From Varanus komodoensis (taxonomy: Eukaryota; Chordata; Lepidosauria; Squamata; Varanidae), in contig NW_025335568.1 in NCBI RefSeq assembly GCF_004798865.1, forward strand, positions 49,579,058 through 49,643,057: a stretch of DNA of 64,000 nt. The letters run 5' to 3'. Below, one piece after another: positions 1-11,700 of this stretch (position 1 is its first letter; each line of letters starts with the position of its first letter). The notes beneath the pieces are model-generated. The model was not told the DNA's origin and ran no database searches. It saw only the letters and a program-made list of their open reading frames with translations. Made by a program: the position numbers and the translations under genes.

Positions 1-128
1 CCTGCACTGAGCCGAGGGGGGGGGGTTGAAGCAAATAGCTTTCTGGCCCCTTCCAACTCTCTTGTGATGCTATGATAGGCCTTTGGTCTGATATAGAATG
101 GCTCTTCTGCTTCTATGTTCTTTACACT
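1..128 (+). repeat. CR1/L3 LINE, 3' end fragment
   Basis: The text contains the usual 3' end wording of sauropsid CR1 elements: a GGCCCCTTCCAACTCT block at about 46-61 and a CCTTTGGTCTGAT block at about 80-92 followed by a CTTCTATGTTCT end. Only the last part of the element is inside the window, and the left side is cut by the window edge. It is non-coding. Identification rests on recall of CR1 3' ends rather than on an alignment. Confidence 0.6.
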
Positions 129-589
129 GCCAGTTTATGAGCAGTCTTACTTCTGATCTTTATAAGCCACTCTAAGAGGGTTATTTTTTTACTGAACATC
201 TGACTAAAAAGGCTTTCAGTGAAATTACAATATAGGCTTCTTGCATACATCATCTAAACGCAAAGGAAATATGCTTTCAATGAAATTTCACATGCAATTC
301 TTTTGCATATGCAAAGTGCGTTAACTAATCAACTCAAACTCAACTAACTATTCTATCTATTCTCATCACCAAGCGGTATTTTCCATGAATTCCCAATTAA
401 AACGTTAACTTAAACACAGAAAGTCTTTCAAACATCATATTAGGCTGTAAGCTTATAATAACCATCCTTCGCTACCCCACCCCACGATCCAGAAGAGTTC
501 TAGCCCTCAGGTTGCGTGCAGGCGAAAGATAAAAAGTCTCAGCAAATTCGAGACTCAGCATTGAGACAGGGCCGCCTACAAGCACTGAC

Positions 590-1142
590 ACAGAGGACCC
601 TATAAATATGAAGCGCATGCGCAAACTCCAACCCTACAGGCAACTGCTCTAACGGCCTCAATTATCGCACCTCTGCTGTTTGAACGACTGTTCAACATCT
701 ACGCGCGTGACACAACCAAGGATCCTATGAGCCTCACTTTCAAATTCCCTTTGTTGCCGTTGTCGCGCCCACCCTTATATTAAGTCTATATCTCCTCTCT
801 GTGCACCCACCTTCTACAGCTGTTTTTCCACAACAACCTCCGCTTCCGGGTTCAGAACCAGCGCATTCTGCCACTTAACGCAAAGTAACCTTAACGGCGC
901 CGAAACACGGCCGAGTCCTTTGCTGTGAGCATGCGCTGGACAACTACGCGCAACCCGGAATGACGTAAAACGGGAAGTGGGAACAGGGTTCATTGTAGTT
1001 TGCACGCGTCCCTTGTTACCGTGGTAATGCTGCTTGGGCTTCGCCAAAGGAGCGGAAGTAGAAGTTTCCCGCCAATGTGGGTAGCATAACGTCTATAGAG
1101 AAGGAGGAGGAGAGTTGGTTTGTTCTGTCTCTTAACTCCGAA
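590..1142 (+). promoter_or_regulatory. RPA3 promoter, CpG-rich, probably bidirectional
   Basis: This stretch is rich in CpG compared with its surroundings and ends at the RPA3 start codon. Visible factor sites are a perfect palindromic NRF1-type site GCGCATGCGC (613-622), an ETS-type CCCGGAA (954-960) directly joined to a CRE-like TGACGTAA (961-968), another ETS-type GCGGAAGT (1052-1059), an E2F-type TTTCCCGCC (1065-1073) and an overlapping CCAAT (1072-1076). E2F control fits a DNA replication gene. A TATA-like TATAAATAT lies at 601-609. In human, UMAD1 starts close to RPA3 in the opposite direction, so divergent transcription from here is plausible, but no UMAD1 exon is visible in the window. 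Confidence 0.6.
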
Positions 1143-4100
1143 ATGGCGGACATATTCGAAGGGCCCCGGGTTCGTGTTGCTGCAAGTCAGCTGGCGCAAT
1201 ATGTTGGAAAATCCGTGTGTTTCGTGGGACGTCTAGAAAAGGTCAGTTGGGGAACACGGGGTGCTAGCCGCTTGGCCCGAGAAGCAAGCCCTCAAACCGT
1301 AGGGAAATTGAGAAACTTTTCTCATTCCCGGCAGTGGTGTTTGCTTTAAATAATCTGGACCCTTGTGTTTCGGCAGCAAGTGTGAGGGGCGTAGTGTTAA
1401 TTGAGTTTAATTGAGATGTATTTGCATCCTTCTCTTTGAACACAGGAAAAGCCCATCATACATCACACCAAAGGTCTTTCAAAGGCAGCAAATGAGCAAC
1501 TGGGCCGATTCGCATGATCAGCAGGCCACAGTTCTAATTGCATGCAGCTGATTGCGAACTTGATGTAGTTCGTACGACATGAGTACACGAGCTGGAGAAA
1601 TTAGTTAAGCGAATTGTACTGGCAAGTTCAGCTTGTTACCTACCCTGACAATCACTGGGTATCTAATTTAGTGCACAGCCGTACCTATGTTTAGATAGGT
1701 TGGGAGTTATAACTATAGGATTTAATTCTGTTTAAGTATGCATCGGATCATGCATTTGTATTTATATGCTACATCTTTTCAGCTGAAAAGAGAAAGCCAG
1801 CTGGAAAATAGAGAAAAGCTCTAAATGAGTCAAACATGGAAAGAGACTAGATAGGCATATCATTTTCTTCTGTTTTCCCTTGTTCTGCTTGGTCTTTAGG
1901 TCTTTCTTTTTTCACTTCAGTCATACACTATTGTAGACACATCCATGTTCTCTGATGATCTGCAATTAAATATAATAGCTTCTGTGAACTGTGAGAAATA
2001 CTTGTAGCTCATTTGTCCTTATTAAAGGCAAGCATGCACATTACTTTGTGATGTGGTTTCATGCCAGCCTCTAGAGCACACAGAAATATCTGTATACCTA
2101 TTGACTTTTTAGACAAAGAATCGTGACATAAGTTGGATATGTAAATGCAGCTTTCATCCTACAGAGCATGGATAAGTGTGGAATTCTCCATTCTTGACAG
2201 CTCTTTCTAAAGCTGATCATTATTTGAATATTATTATAGTTATTGGAAGAACTATTTACACTTTAGCAGTAGAAAGATTTAAGGTGTGTCAGTATTCCTG
2301 TGTTTGCTGCTTATGGTGCCAGGATAGACAAGGCTCACTCAAATAGTGGTACTGATTAGAACAAGTACTTCATTAACATGCAATTAATCTTGCTTCTGTG
2401 ATGGTGAACTTTGGCATCTATCTTACAATGCTTCCATTGTTCATCTAAAATTTCTTTGTGAAGGTGTTAAAGGTTCTGTAGAAATAAACCGCATTGGTAT
2501 CTCTGTAGATCCATCCATCAGGAAAATTCTTCTTCCTAGCAGATGGAGAGGGAAAAACTGCAACTGTTGAGCTAAACACACCAGTAAGTATACCTATGCT
2601 TTGGAAAGTTGTCTTCATATTATTTTTCCTTACCATCTTTTTGGATATTAGGTATCTCTTGATTTTAATTCTTGAGTTAGAAGATACTGAAAAATCTTCA
2701 GTTTTTGTGTACCAGCTTATGAGAGAGGATTTCAGGATCTATTTCCAAGCAAAGAAACACTGCAGTCCTAAGTATTGGCACAGTGGCAAGATTGTGCACA
2801 AGGGACTGTTCCAGAAGTCAAATATTGCAAGTTGTACCAGAGGCTTCTGCTACTGTACAGTATTCTAATCTTTTAAGGAAAAAATGTCATTGTATTATGT
2901 TTTCTCCCATAGTATTTTCTGTGGATTGCTTGTTAGCTATGCCAAATCATAATACAAGTGGTAGTAAAATAGTGCTAATTAGTATAACACTATGCATATG
3001 TAACATCTTGCAGTATAATGGAAGCAAGAAATCTCTACCTCAAGCACCATCAAATCTGGGAGATCAGTGGGATCTTTTCCATGCTATAGTGTCCTATAAA
3101 AATCTTACATATATAGAACATTTAAAAAAAACATTGTTCAGTGTTAAATGAAACAAGGGGCAGTTGAAGTCTGTGGAACTAATAACTGAAGACTTTGCTT
3201 TTTGCTTTGCTTTTCTAGCTTGAAGAAGAGATCTCTGGAGTCATTGAAGTAGTAGGAAGAGTAACAAATCAGCTAAACATAGTCTGTGGATCATATACCC
3301 AATTCAGAGAAGATAAAAGTGTGTTTGGTAAGTAAACCCTTTACTTCTGCATTTTAAATTGTGCAGTTTTGATGACTCTCATACTTTTGAATAAGCAACT
3401 CTCCTGAAGTCTCCTAGTGTGGAATGCATTAAGAACTATAGTTTCTTTCTGTGGAAATACATTTTGGCATGATTCACACAGAAGGAAATGCACAAACATA
3501 GGTCAGAATTCAGGATCCATAGGGATTGTTGATTTTCATAAAGTGCTTGTGCCTCCATGTACAAGCACTTTAGTTACGGAAGCATTTTTGAGGGCAGGAT
3601 GCATGCATTCACAGCAGTATCTTCACAATCCTATCAGTTTCTCAAACTTACCTGTTCAAAAGAGTGGCTGTCTACATATGTCTGTCCAAACAGGTTCATT
3701 CTGTTAGATAGCTGTCATATGCTCCTATCCCCCAGACAGAAGCTAGGGGGCCATAGGATTCTTTAGATTCCCATATGTAAGGTCAGAAACAGGTAGAAGC
3801 TGGGAATTGGTGCTTGTATGTCCCTCCTCTCCCCTTCACTGCAACTGCATAAAGAACCATGCTGGCTACTTTTCCAAGCTTGAAAAGGAACATTTTGGGG
3901 GAGGGAAGGAGGTTGGGCCTGCCAGGATACAAAGTATAGTGGCTGCACTCCATCTTCCTCTCCTGTCCAGTTGATTTGTAGAGTGGGGAGGTAGAGATTA
4001 CCTCTTCCCCTTTCCCTGCACTGCAGAGGATCCTTGTAACCATCAAGGGCACTGCTCCTGGGCTGTACCCTCAAAATGTTTAATGGCTCAAGCCTAGTCT

Positions 4101-4453
4101 CATCTGCTCCATTTTTTGTTGTTATTCTTACTGACAAATAGTGGTTGCAGCTACTCTGGAATTCTGAAAAACTTGTGATCAGATTATTGGCAACTTAATT
4201 CCTCTTCAGGATTAGACATATTAGTAAAAGCAATCTCTTGAAATATTTTTATCTGGACTGACTCTAAAATTAGGGGTTTCTGAAGATGAAAAACAGTATT
4301 TTAAGGTATCATTTGGGACAATTTATTTTCATCAGTACTAGTACATTACATTATTCCTTCCTTGTCTTTCTTTCAGATCTTGTGATGTATAATGAAGCTC
4401 TAAAAGTTATTCATGACTTTCCTGAGTATTACCCTTTTGGTATTAATGCATGA
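1143..4453 (+). CDS. RPA3: Replication protein A 14-kDa subunit (RPA3)
   Basis: Four coding exons join to 119 residues plus stop: 1143-1241, 2509-2583, 3219-3327 and 4377-4453, all with GT-AG splice sites (donors GTCAGT, GTAAGT, GTAAGT; pyrimidine-rich acceptors). Human RPA3 is 121 residues. Recognised blocks are [10 protein letters not shown]-like text in exon 1 (VCFVGRLEK), [15 protein letters not shown] in exon 2, [15 protein letters not shown] in exon 3 and [19 protein letters not shown] in exon 4. The ATG at 1143 is the only in-frame ATG before the conserved region. The protein is a single OB fold that, with RPA1 and RPA2, forms the trimerisation core of the nuclear single-strand DNA-binding complex used in replication, repair and recombination; RPA3 itself mainly holds the trimer together. 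The C-terminus ends a few residues earlier and differently (FGINA) from human. An AATAAA at 4692-4697 is a possible but unproven polyadenylation signal. The gene converges on MIOS. Confidence 0.97.
3540..3571. repeat. Short perfect inverted repeat in RPA3 intron 3
   Basis: AAAGTGCTTGT at 3540-3550 pairs perfectly with ACAAGCACTTT at 3561-3571 across a 10-nt spacer. It lies in the last RPA3 intron. No wider pairing was seen, so it is too short for an obvious microRNA precursor. Confidence 0.5.
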
Positions 4454-7400
4454 CTGACATTCTTCTTGACAACTTCAAAGTGGACAATTCTGTTAAGGAA
4501 CACATCAGGAAAAATGTTTACAGTCACTTTAGACAGTCTGGTATGCTTATGATCTGGTACAGAAACTTTTGCATTGTGTTATCCTTCCTGTTGGACTTAA
4601 GTTATGGTGCAATCTTGATGGAGAAAAATTTGTCCCCGGTGAAAGACAAGATTGCCCAGCCTATTGCCACTCAAGTCACCACCTTTGGGTAAATAAATGG
4701 CTTACATTTTTATTTTCGTGTTACGATATCTGCGTGAGAAACATTTAGGAACTGAAAAAAGTTTCTGTGTACAGGAGACACTTTCTGCATTAGAGATGAC
4801 ATGGATCTTTGAGCCTCAAACCCCATCTGAGCATGTCAGATTTCCAAAGAGTAGCAAGTTCTCTCTACTTTCCATATTTAAAGAGTTCATGAGTCACTCT
4901 TCTCCATTCACAGAATTGTGGCAAAATGCTTGTATATTAAGTTAGTATATCAGAGAGTGACTACCCATGCCTGTTTTTAATGTGGCAGAGTATACTAATA
5001 GTGTAGAAAGTCTGTCATCTTATTTGACTCACAACATTGCCTAAGTTACTATAAGCACAGTGTACACTGTGCTACAGTGATCTGTTGTAAGTTTTTTTCA
5101 GACCTTCCAAAATTAAACTTTTTCGATTGGTGTTCTTTGCTCAATTGAGGTAACAAATTATAAGAATGGGGCATAATATTAAAAAGACTGAGCAGAGTCT
5201 TTCAATATATAGTGAAGGGCTAAAAATTGTATTAGTAAAGGGAGAAAGTTATTTTAGTTTTCTGGCAGGTTTGTGTCTCTAGAACAGCCTTGCACCATAT
5301 CTGGTGGGGGTGGGGGTGGGGGTGATGCTTGTCAGTTGCTTGTAAGGCCTCTCACCACATGAAGGAATCATGTTGTGGAGGTACTGTAGTGAAGCGAGAA
5401 TTAGACAGATACAAGCAGCAGCATCTTACATTGAATTGTTTAAGACGGTGAAGATTTGGCAAAAGAAAGTGCAGCTTGAGCTATGTTAATGTGGGTAACA
5501 GGAAGGCAATATTCAATACTATTGAAGTGGAATTGGTTGGGATGTTGCACAGGTATAACTAAATGAAACTTTGCAGGCCTGAAATTGTTTTGAGACCCTA
5601 TTCCTAAGCCTATAAAACAATCCTAACATTTAAAAAATTGACACGTGTAAGAATTTATTCATTGGCTTCAAGCAGATACACTTCCAATTAAACATTGGTC
5701 CTCAGCAATCCATATTTAGTTTTAATACTATTAAGACCATAATTATTCAAATTATGCATCTTACTATGCAATAGTAAGTTTGTCAGGAAGCCATATATAT
5801 CACTTTAGAAATCTTGCTGCACAATTCCAAATATTGCAGGACTGACCTGGGGAGAAGGCAGTATGAAGTCCTTAAATGGTACAACATGCAGAGAAACGTT
5901 AAAACACATAAATCTATTCCTAAGTAACACAAAACTCAAGGGGTCTACTGGGCAGGAACCAGAATGAATAAGATGGCTAACATGAAATGTTGACATAATT
6001 AGATTCTTAAGAGCTTTTGTCAAACTGGATCTGGGCAGATAAAACACCTCCAGGAGAGTAAGGATCCGATGTCAGGCAAGGCTTGATTTCCTAACTAATA
6101 TAGACTAAAGTGACTGTTCTTGGCAAGAATGCAGTTGGTTTGGTCACCTGGCTTGAAATATTAATCTTCCATCTTAGTTTTATTCATGGCTACAGCATTC
6201 ATTTCGTACACTGGGATTGTTAAAGGCCAAAAAAAGTTGATAAGTGATAGTTGCATCTGTATTTAGCTTTTTTGCCCAATCTTAGGAACTACTGGTTATC
6301 AGAATCGTTCGTACAGCACCATTACCCTAAGGGTTTTGAGAGCAAGAAAGGAAAGGTTGTACTATACAGCAGATAACAGCAAGAAAATAGTTGCTCATAT
6401 TTGATTTTCATTAAGAGTAACGATAAATGGATCAAACCACTTTTCAAGGAGATTTAAACAAAAGCACATCTAAATTAAAATGAGAGCCAGAAAAGAATAT
6501 CACAGAACTAAGAAACTTTCAGGCATAGGACAGCAAAATGAAGTGGGTGGAATCATTTATTCATCAACATTTGAGTTCCTTGTATGAAATCAAACTAGAG
6601 TGATCTTTAAGGTTTCCCAGGAAACATTCTTAAATTACATCAAGAGAAAAAAAAGCTTAAGATTTCAAACCAGATTCACTAACGAGGTATGTTTTATACT
6701 AGAAACTACTTGTTAAAAGATGTATCTTCCCTTTTTAATTTAAATTATCTAGACTGCCTCATGCTAAAATCAGAGCACAGCACTATCAGTAGAGCCCTTC
6801 CTGGACTGATGCAGCACCAGCCAGCCAACCAATCTATGTAGGAAGGTTGTGGAACAGTGACCTTAAACCGCAAGTCAAGTCAAAATTTATTCTTTAATCC
6901 CAAAGGGGGGAGCAGTTGTATTAACCAAAATAAAATAAGTTAAAACCTTTCAGTCTCTAGAAATACACATCTGCTCAAATGTTTGAGAACTGACACTAGA
7001 GGTCAGAGCTAATGTCTTTACAGTTGAGTTACTAACCTTCAAGTGCTGGGCTAGATGCTGGATGTTCATACAATGCTTCACAGTGTACAGAATGTACTGA
7101 CAGAGCAGTTCTACATACTTAAAAGGCATATACATGCAAAACTGCATCATTTGAAGCAGATTAGTACAAGATTAAGATAATAAAATACAGCTCCTTTTAT
7201 TTTACAAAATATACTGTTTTTAGACACCCAGGTTATACATTAATCATTCCTATTTACATCATAGCCTTTTAATTATGAAAAGCAACTGTTAATCTTTGTC
7301 AATCTTACAAAAATACAGTAGCTTTAATATTTTGTACATTTCAATATATAGATCAAACAATAAAAATTCAATTCTGACTGGATGTGGCCTTTGACAAAGT

Positions 7401-8586
7401 TAATTATAGTAAAAGGTAATGTAACTGCATACACAAAAATAAATATTATTTTTCCCTATACAAATCTTGTCTTTCTAGAAATAACATGCCTTGGATCCAC
7501 AGTGCCCAGTGTCCAAGTAACTTCCATATGTGCATGCACACACCTGGAGCTAGCCCATTCCTGCCACTCCCTGCTGCAGGCCCTGCACCACATTGTCATT
7601 CTGAAATGTTTCATAAGCAGCTTTTCAGGAAGCACAAGGGACTACAATGGGAAAAGAGGCAAGAAAGCCAAGGTGCATGCACTGATTATTGCACACGGTT
7701 CTTTGGCTCCAAGCCCCCTATAATTAAAACAAAAATATAAGATTGTCTGTTAGGCAACTGTAATGTATCCCAAAAGTTTTCCTATTTGGGAGAAATCTTG
7801 CACTTGAGAGTTTGGTAGAAGCAGCCACTACTATAATGATGGCAGTTGACACCCCATGCTACCTAGATGTTGTAAACAGCTTTTACTGTGTCTGTTTTTC
7901 ATTGTACGTTTCACGTTTTCTGATGCAAATGAATAACTCGCAGCAAAACTTGGATTATGTAATTCATACTAATATTGTAGGAATACAGGTATGCCTTGTT
8001 TTCAGTGATTGCTATTCCAAGTCATTGAGGTGGCATTTGTGTCTCATCCACTAGTTTATAATCAATTTGAAACTTTTAAACCGTAGTTATACTAATTTTG
8101 GGTGCTCAGAGTATGTCATTATGAATTTGGAACATTATTTACTTGTACAAACTAAACAAGAGTTCAGCTCACCTGAAGATTGTCTTTGGAGTTTAACAGA
8201 ATAGCTCTACAATGTGAGCAAACTATAGATGGAAACTTTAATGGGGTTTGATATCTAAACTGGAAAAAGTACATAGAAACATTTGGATGTATTATACAGC
8301 ACAACTCAGAACACTGTTTTTCCAAGAACAGTTCTCAAAAGTTCATGAAACAATACACAACACTGGTTCCTGTAGCTTGGAAGCCTTAAGATCTGGGCAG
8401 TGTAGTACTGCAAGTCTTTGACAGGTGCTTTGCATTTCAGTAAGTTTGTATAAATGTCTTTGAAATAAAATGCTTCACAACTGAATGAACAGTGTCCTCA
8501 TGACACTCTTGGAGACAATCCAGCAGTACATGGCTATGCAAAACACATCAAAACCATCCACACAGATTCCTGATGTGATAGAATGA
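4454..8586. other. Convergent 3' flanks of RPA3 and MIOS; no gene supported
   Basis: The two genes end facing each other across this AT-rich stretch. It probably holds both 3' untranslated regions. All reading frames here are short and none resembles a protein I know. Several AATAAA-like signals occur on both strands (for example 4692-4697 on plus and 5657-region on minus), so transcript ends cannot be fixed by eye. A G-rich run with three G5 blocks separated by single T lies at 5303-5323. Confidence 0.5.
5303..5323 (+). repeat. G-rich tandem (GGGGGT)n
   Basis: Three consecutive GGGGG runs separated by single T bases, preceded by GGT. It has three G5 runs only, so a full three-layer quadruplex would need a distant fourth run. 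It lies downstream of RPA3. Confidence 0.7.
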
Positions 8587-8592
8587 TTTATT
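8587..8592 (-). other. Candidate polyadenylation signal for MIOS
   Basis: TTTATT on the plus strand gives AATAAA on the minus strand, about 115 nt after the MIOS stop codon. It is the first such signal downstream. Vertebrate MIOS transcripts may use later sites, so this is only a candidate. Confidence 0.3.
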
Positions 8593-8707
8593 TTTCTATT
8601 ACAAGCAAGTCACGAGTGACTTGTTCTGAGGTAAACGTTTGAGCTGTGAAGGACACCTATTTAGAGACAGCTCTTGTTCTGAAGGTTCTTACTCAAGCCC
8701 TAATGTT

Positions 8708-11700
8708 TTATAGCTGGACCATCTCTGCTGGGATGAGATTTCCTGTCGTATCCAGCTGCATACATTTACATGAGCATGCAGAAACAGGGCATTCAGTATG
8801 ATCCCTTGACAAGAAAGGAAAAGTAGCATTAGAAGACTGTATGAAAGTATTCTTTAAAAATGGTCTACATGCTTTTCCCAGAAATAATTCAGTATACTGT
8901 ACCAAAATGTTGACTTATATTTCATATTCAAATTCCAAGTAGTTTAGAAAAAAGGGCTTAAAAGCAAAACAGAAATTTTAACATGCAGATAAGCATAGTA
9001 AGGTTTAAGCAACGTGAAAAGTGAGGGGGATACAAACCTAATTTACCCTTTCAGGGCTGCTCCCACCGATAATCTACTCTACAATCCATCTCTTCTAAAC
9101 TGAGGCCTAAATAAGACTTCACCAAGTGTAGTATTTTGCAAGCTGCATTTTAAAGATTCTCTGAAGCAATACAAAACAAGCTAGTGTGGTGGAGTGGTGC
9201 ATCGGGAGAGTTAAGTTCCCACACAGTCATGAAGCTCACTGGTAGAAGACCAGTCCCTGACTCTCTCAGCTTCCTCACAGGCTTGTAAGGATAATTTTAA
9301 GAGGAAGATGATTATGTAAGCAGCCTTAGGTTCCTTGCAGGAGGAAAAGTGCAATATAAATGTTAAGGGGAAAGGTACATGTAAGCAACGAAGTGTTATA
9401 TATAAACATCCTATCCTTTTGATTCTCAGTATCTGACATGGAACTGTCAATTGGCTGCAGTGGAACATTTCCACTACCAACAGAATCTTTTGTAAATACT
9501 TTTATATAGAGTGCTAGGCTACAACCAATGTGTTAAAAACACGTAGAAAAAAGGAATAGCTTTGTTTTGAGATAAATATTAAGCAAATCTGAGGAAAATT
9601 TAGCTGGTCTCAGGCTCTCTGCATATGTTTGCTTGTGTTTTAAATCACTTGTGTATTAAATGCAATGCTAGATTATAAATTTGAACAGGCTCCCACTGGG
9701 TTGAATAGTACCATGAACTGCTGAAGGACTTTTAAGTGTCCAACTTGTAACTCAAGACAGTTCCTAAGGGTGAAATTGTATCAGAAAATGCATGCTGTGA
9801 ACAATAGCTGATCCTATGTATGGCTGGCTAGGGAATGCCTTCAACTGTCCTCAGCATGTCAGCTGGCATTTACCATAAGAACATGCAACAACACCAGGGA
9901 TAAAGTGCCTTAATACCAACGTTGCTTGTATGCAAGTCATCCATACAAACTGCCTGAGTTTCTTTAGAGCAGCATGCTTTATAAATTAAGAACCAAAACC
10001 AAGATCCAAAGGACCATGCACACTAGTACAGAAACTTGTTTCTTGGAGTTCTGCATTATATGCTTCAACATTAGTATGTAATATAGCATTGAAGTCTGCT
10101 GTTCAAGGGAAAAACGACAACAATTCTCCAAGGACTCATGCAAGCTGCTGAGCATTCCTGAAATAGCCCCATGGATTTTGAGAATCATTACACTAACTAC
10201 ATTACACTAACCGTCTCGAGATGCTAGTAGTTGGACGGTATATAAAAGCTTTAAATGAAAAAAAAATAAACGGAATTAAAAAAAATACAGCTGACAAATA
10301 TGTTCAGTTATTGCACAGTGATTTCAATCCTGAACTGTGATGTCTTGAATAGGTCCTTTTTTCTATAGGGCATTCTTGATTACTATACTATGGATATCAC
10401 ACGTTTTTGTAATTTTTTAAAATGGCTGCATAATGTTTGTAAAAAGCACAAACTGTCAACTTTTTTGCTATAGTTATTAGCAGTCCTTTGAGTTGCTATT
10501 AGTCTGGCCCTTGTTAGGGATTTGGTTGCACTTTAGTGCTGTTGTCATATTATTTATGTAGAATTAGTATTTTGGTATTACATGGTGGCCTACAAAGCTA
10601 GGTTCTAGATGTGGGCAGCATAGATGTATGGCTTGAATGCATTAAGTTTTGCTTCCTTACCTGAACCAGCTGAGCATGTGTCCAGCATGACCACCATGCC
10701 TACAGTTGTGACACCAAGTAAACCAGTTGTTGAACTGGGCTAATTTTTTGTCTTTGCTGAGATCCACCTTTTCATCCAACTTGGATCCTCCTATGCATAA
10801 GGAAACTTATTCAGTGCATTTGCTAGCATTGCAATCAGGGCTGTTTAAAATTAGAGATTGAACTGGCTGGGAAAATAGTTCTAACATTAATTCAGGAGGA
10901 GAAAAGGCAACCCAGTAGTCAGCCTCTCTGAGTTACGTTTTGCAGGTTAAACGTAATTGGCTAATTTCCACACCAAATAAAAGCTCCTGTATATATATTT
11001 TAAAATAAAGAAGTTTGAGTGTTTGTAAATATTTATATTTTAAATAACATGCAAATCATTGATTAGAACTACCTGACAATTGTAGCCATTTCAACAAAAT
11101 AAGATTTCATGCTTGGCTCCAGACTTCGAGAGAAATTACTAATGGTAATAATACAGCCCCCTTCAAACATACATTTCCTATTCAGAAATTATTTCTTTCT
11201 AGAGAAAAAGTGTAAAAAAGATACATTTAGTGATGGGTGCCCATGATACAAGTAACTACAATCAAGGCACTGTATTTGCTAACCATGGGTGGTTTAGAAG
11301 AGTATAGAAGCAAGCAAGGAAGCATGCTGGCTCCCAACTACTCATCTCCTACTGGTATGCTAGACAAATCAGGTTTGCCCTATCCCTGGGTTTCTTCTCT
11401 GTGACATGCAAACCTGGAACTCTGGGTTACTGAGGAAAAGACAACACTGAATTAGAACCCAAGGGTAGTATCCTACTGTATCATTCCAAAAGTGCAAATG
11501 ACATTGCATCAGAGGAAGGTTCTGAAATAAAACAGGAGAATCAATTCGTATTGCATGGGCACAGTTGTGCAACCCATCTTGCAAACTTAATGCACAAGCA
11601 CTTGCACAATAAAAAAGTCCACCCACCCATAGATTCAAAAGGGGCTTCATGTAAAGCTAAAATAAAGCTACATCCCAATCACACAAATGAGGCATAAAGT

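Noticed and set aside
814-1199. Two overlapping minus-strand open frames upstream of RPA3
   Set aside because: They lie in a CpG-rich promoter, lack known homology and do not match UMAD1 residues I can recall. GC richness alone keeps frames open.
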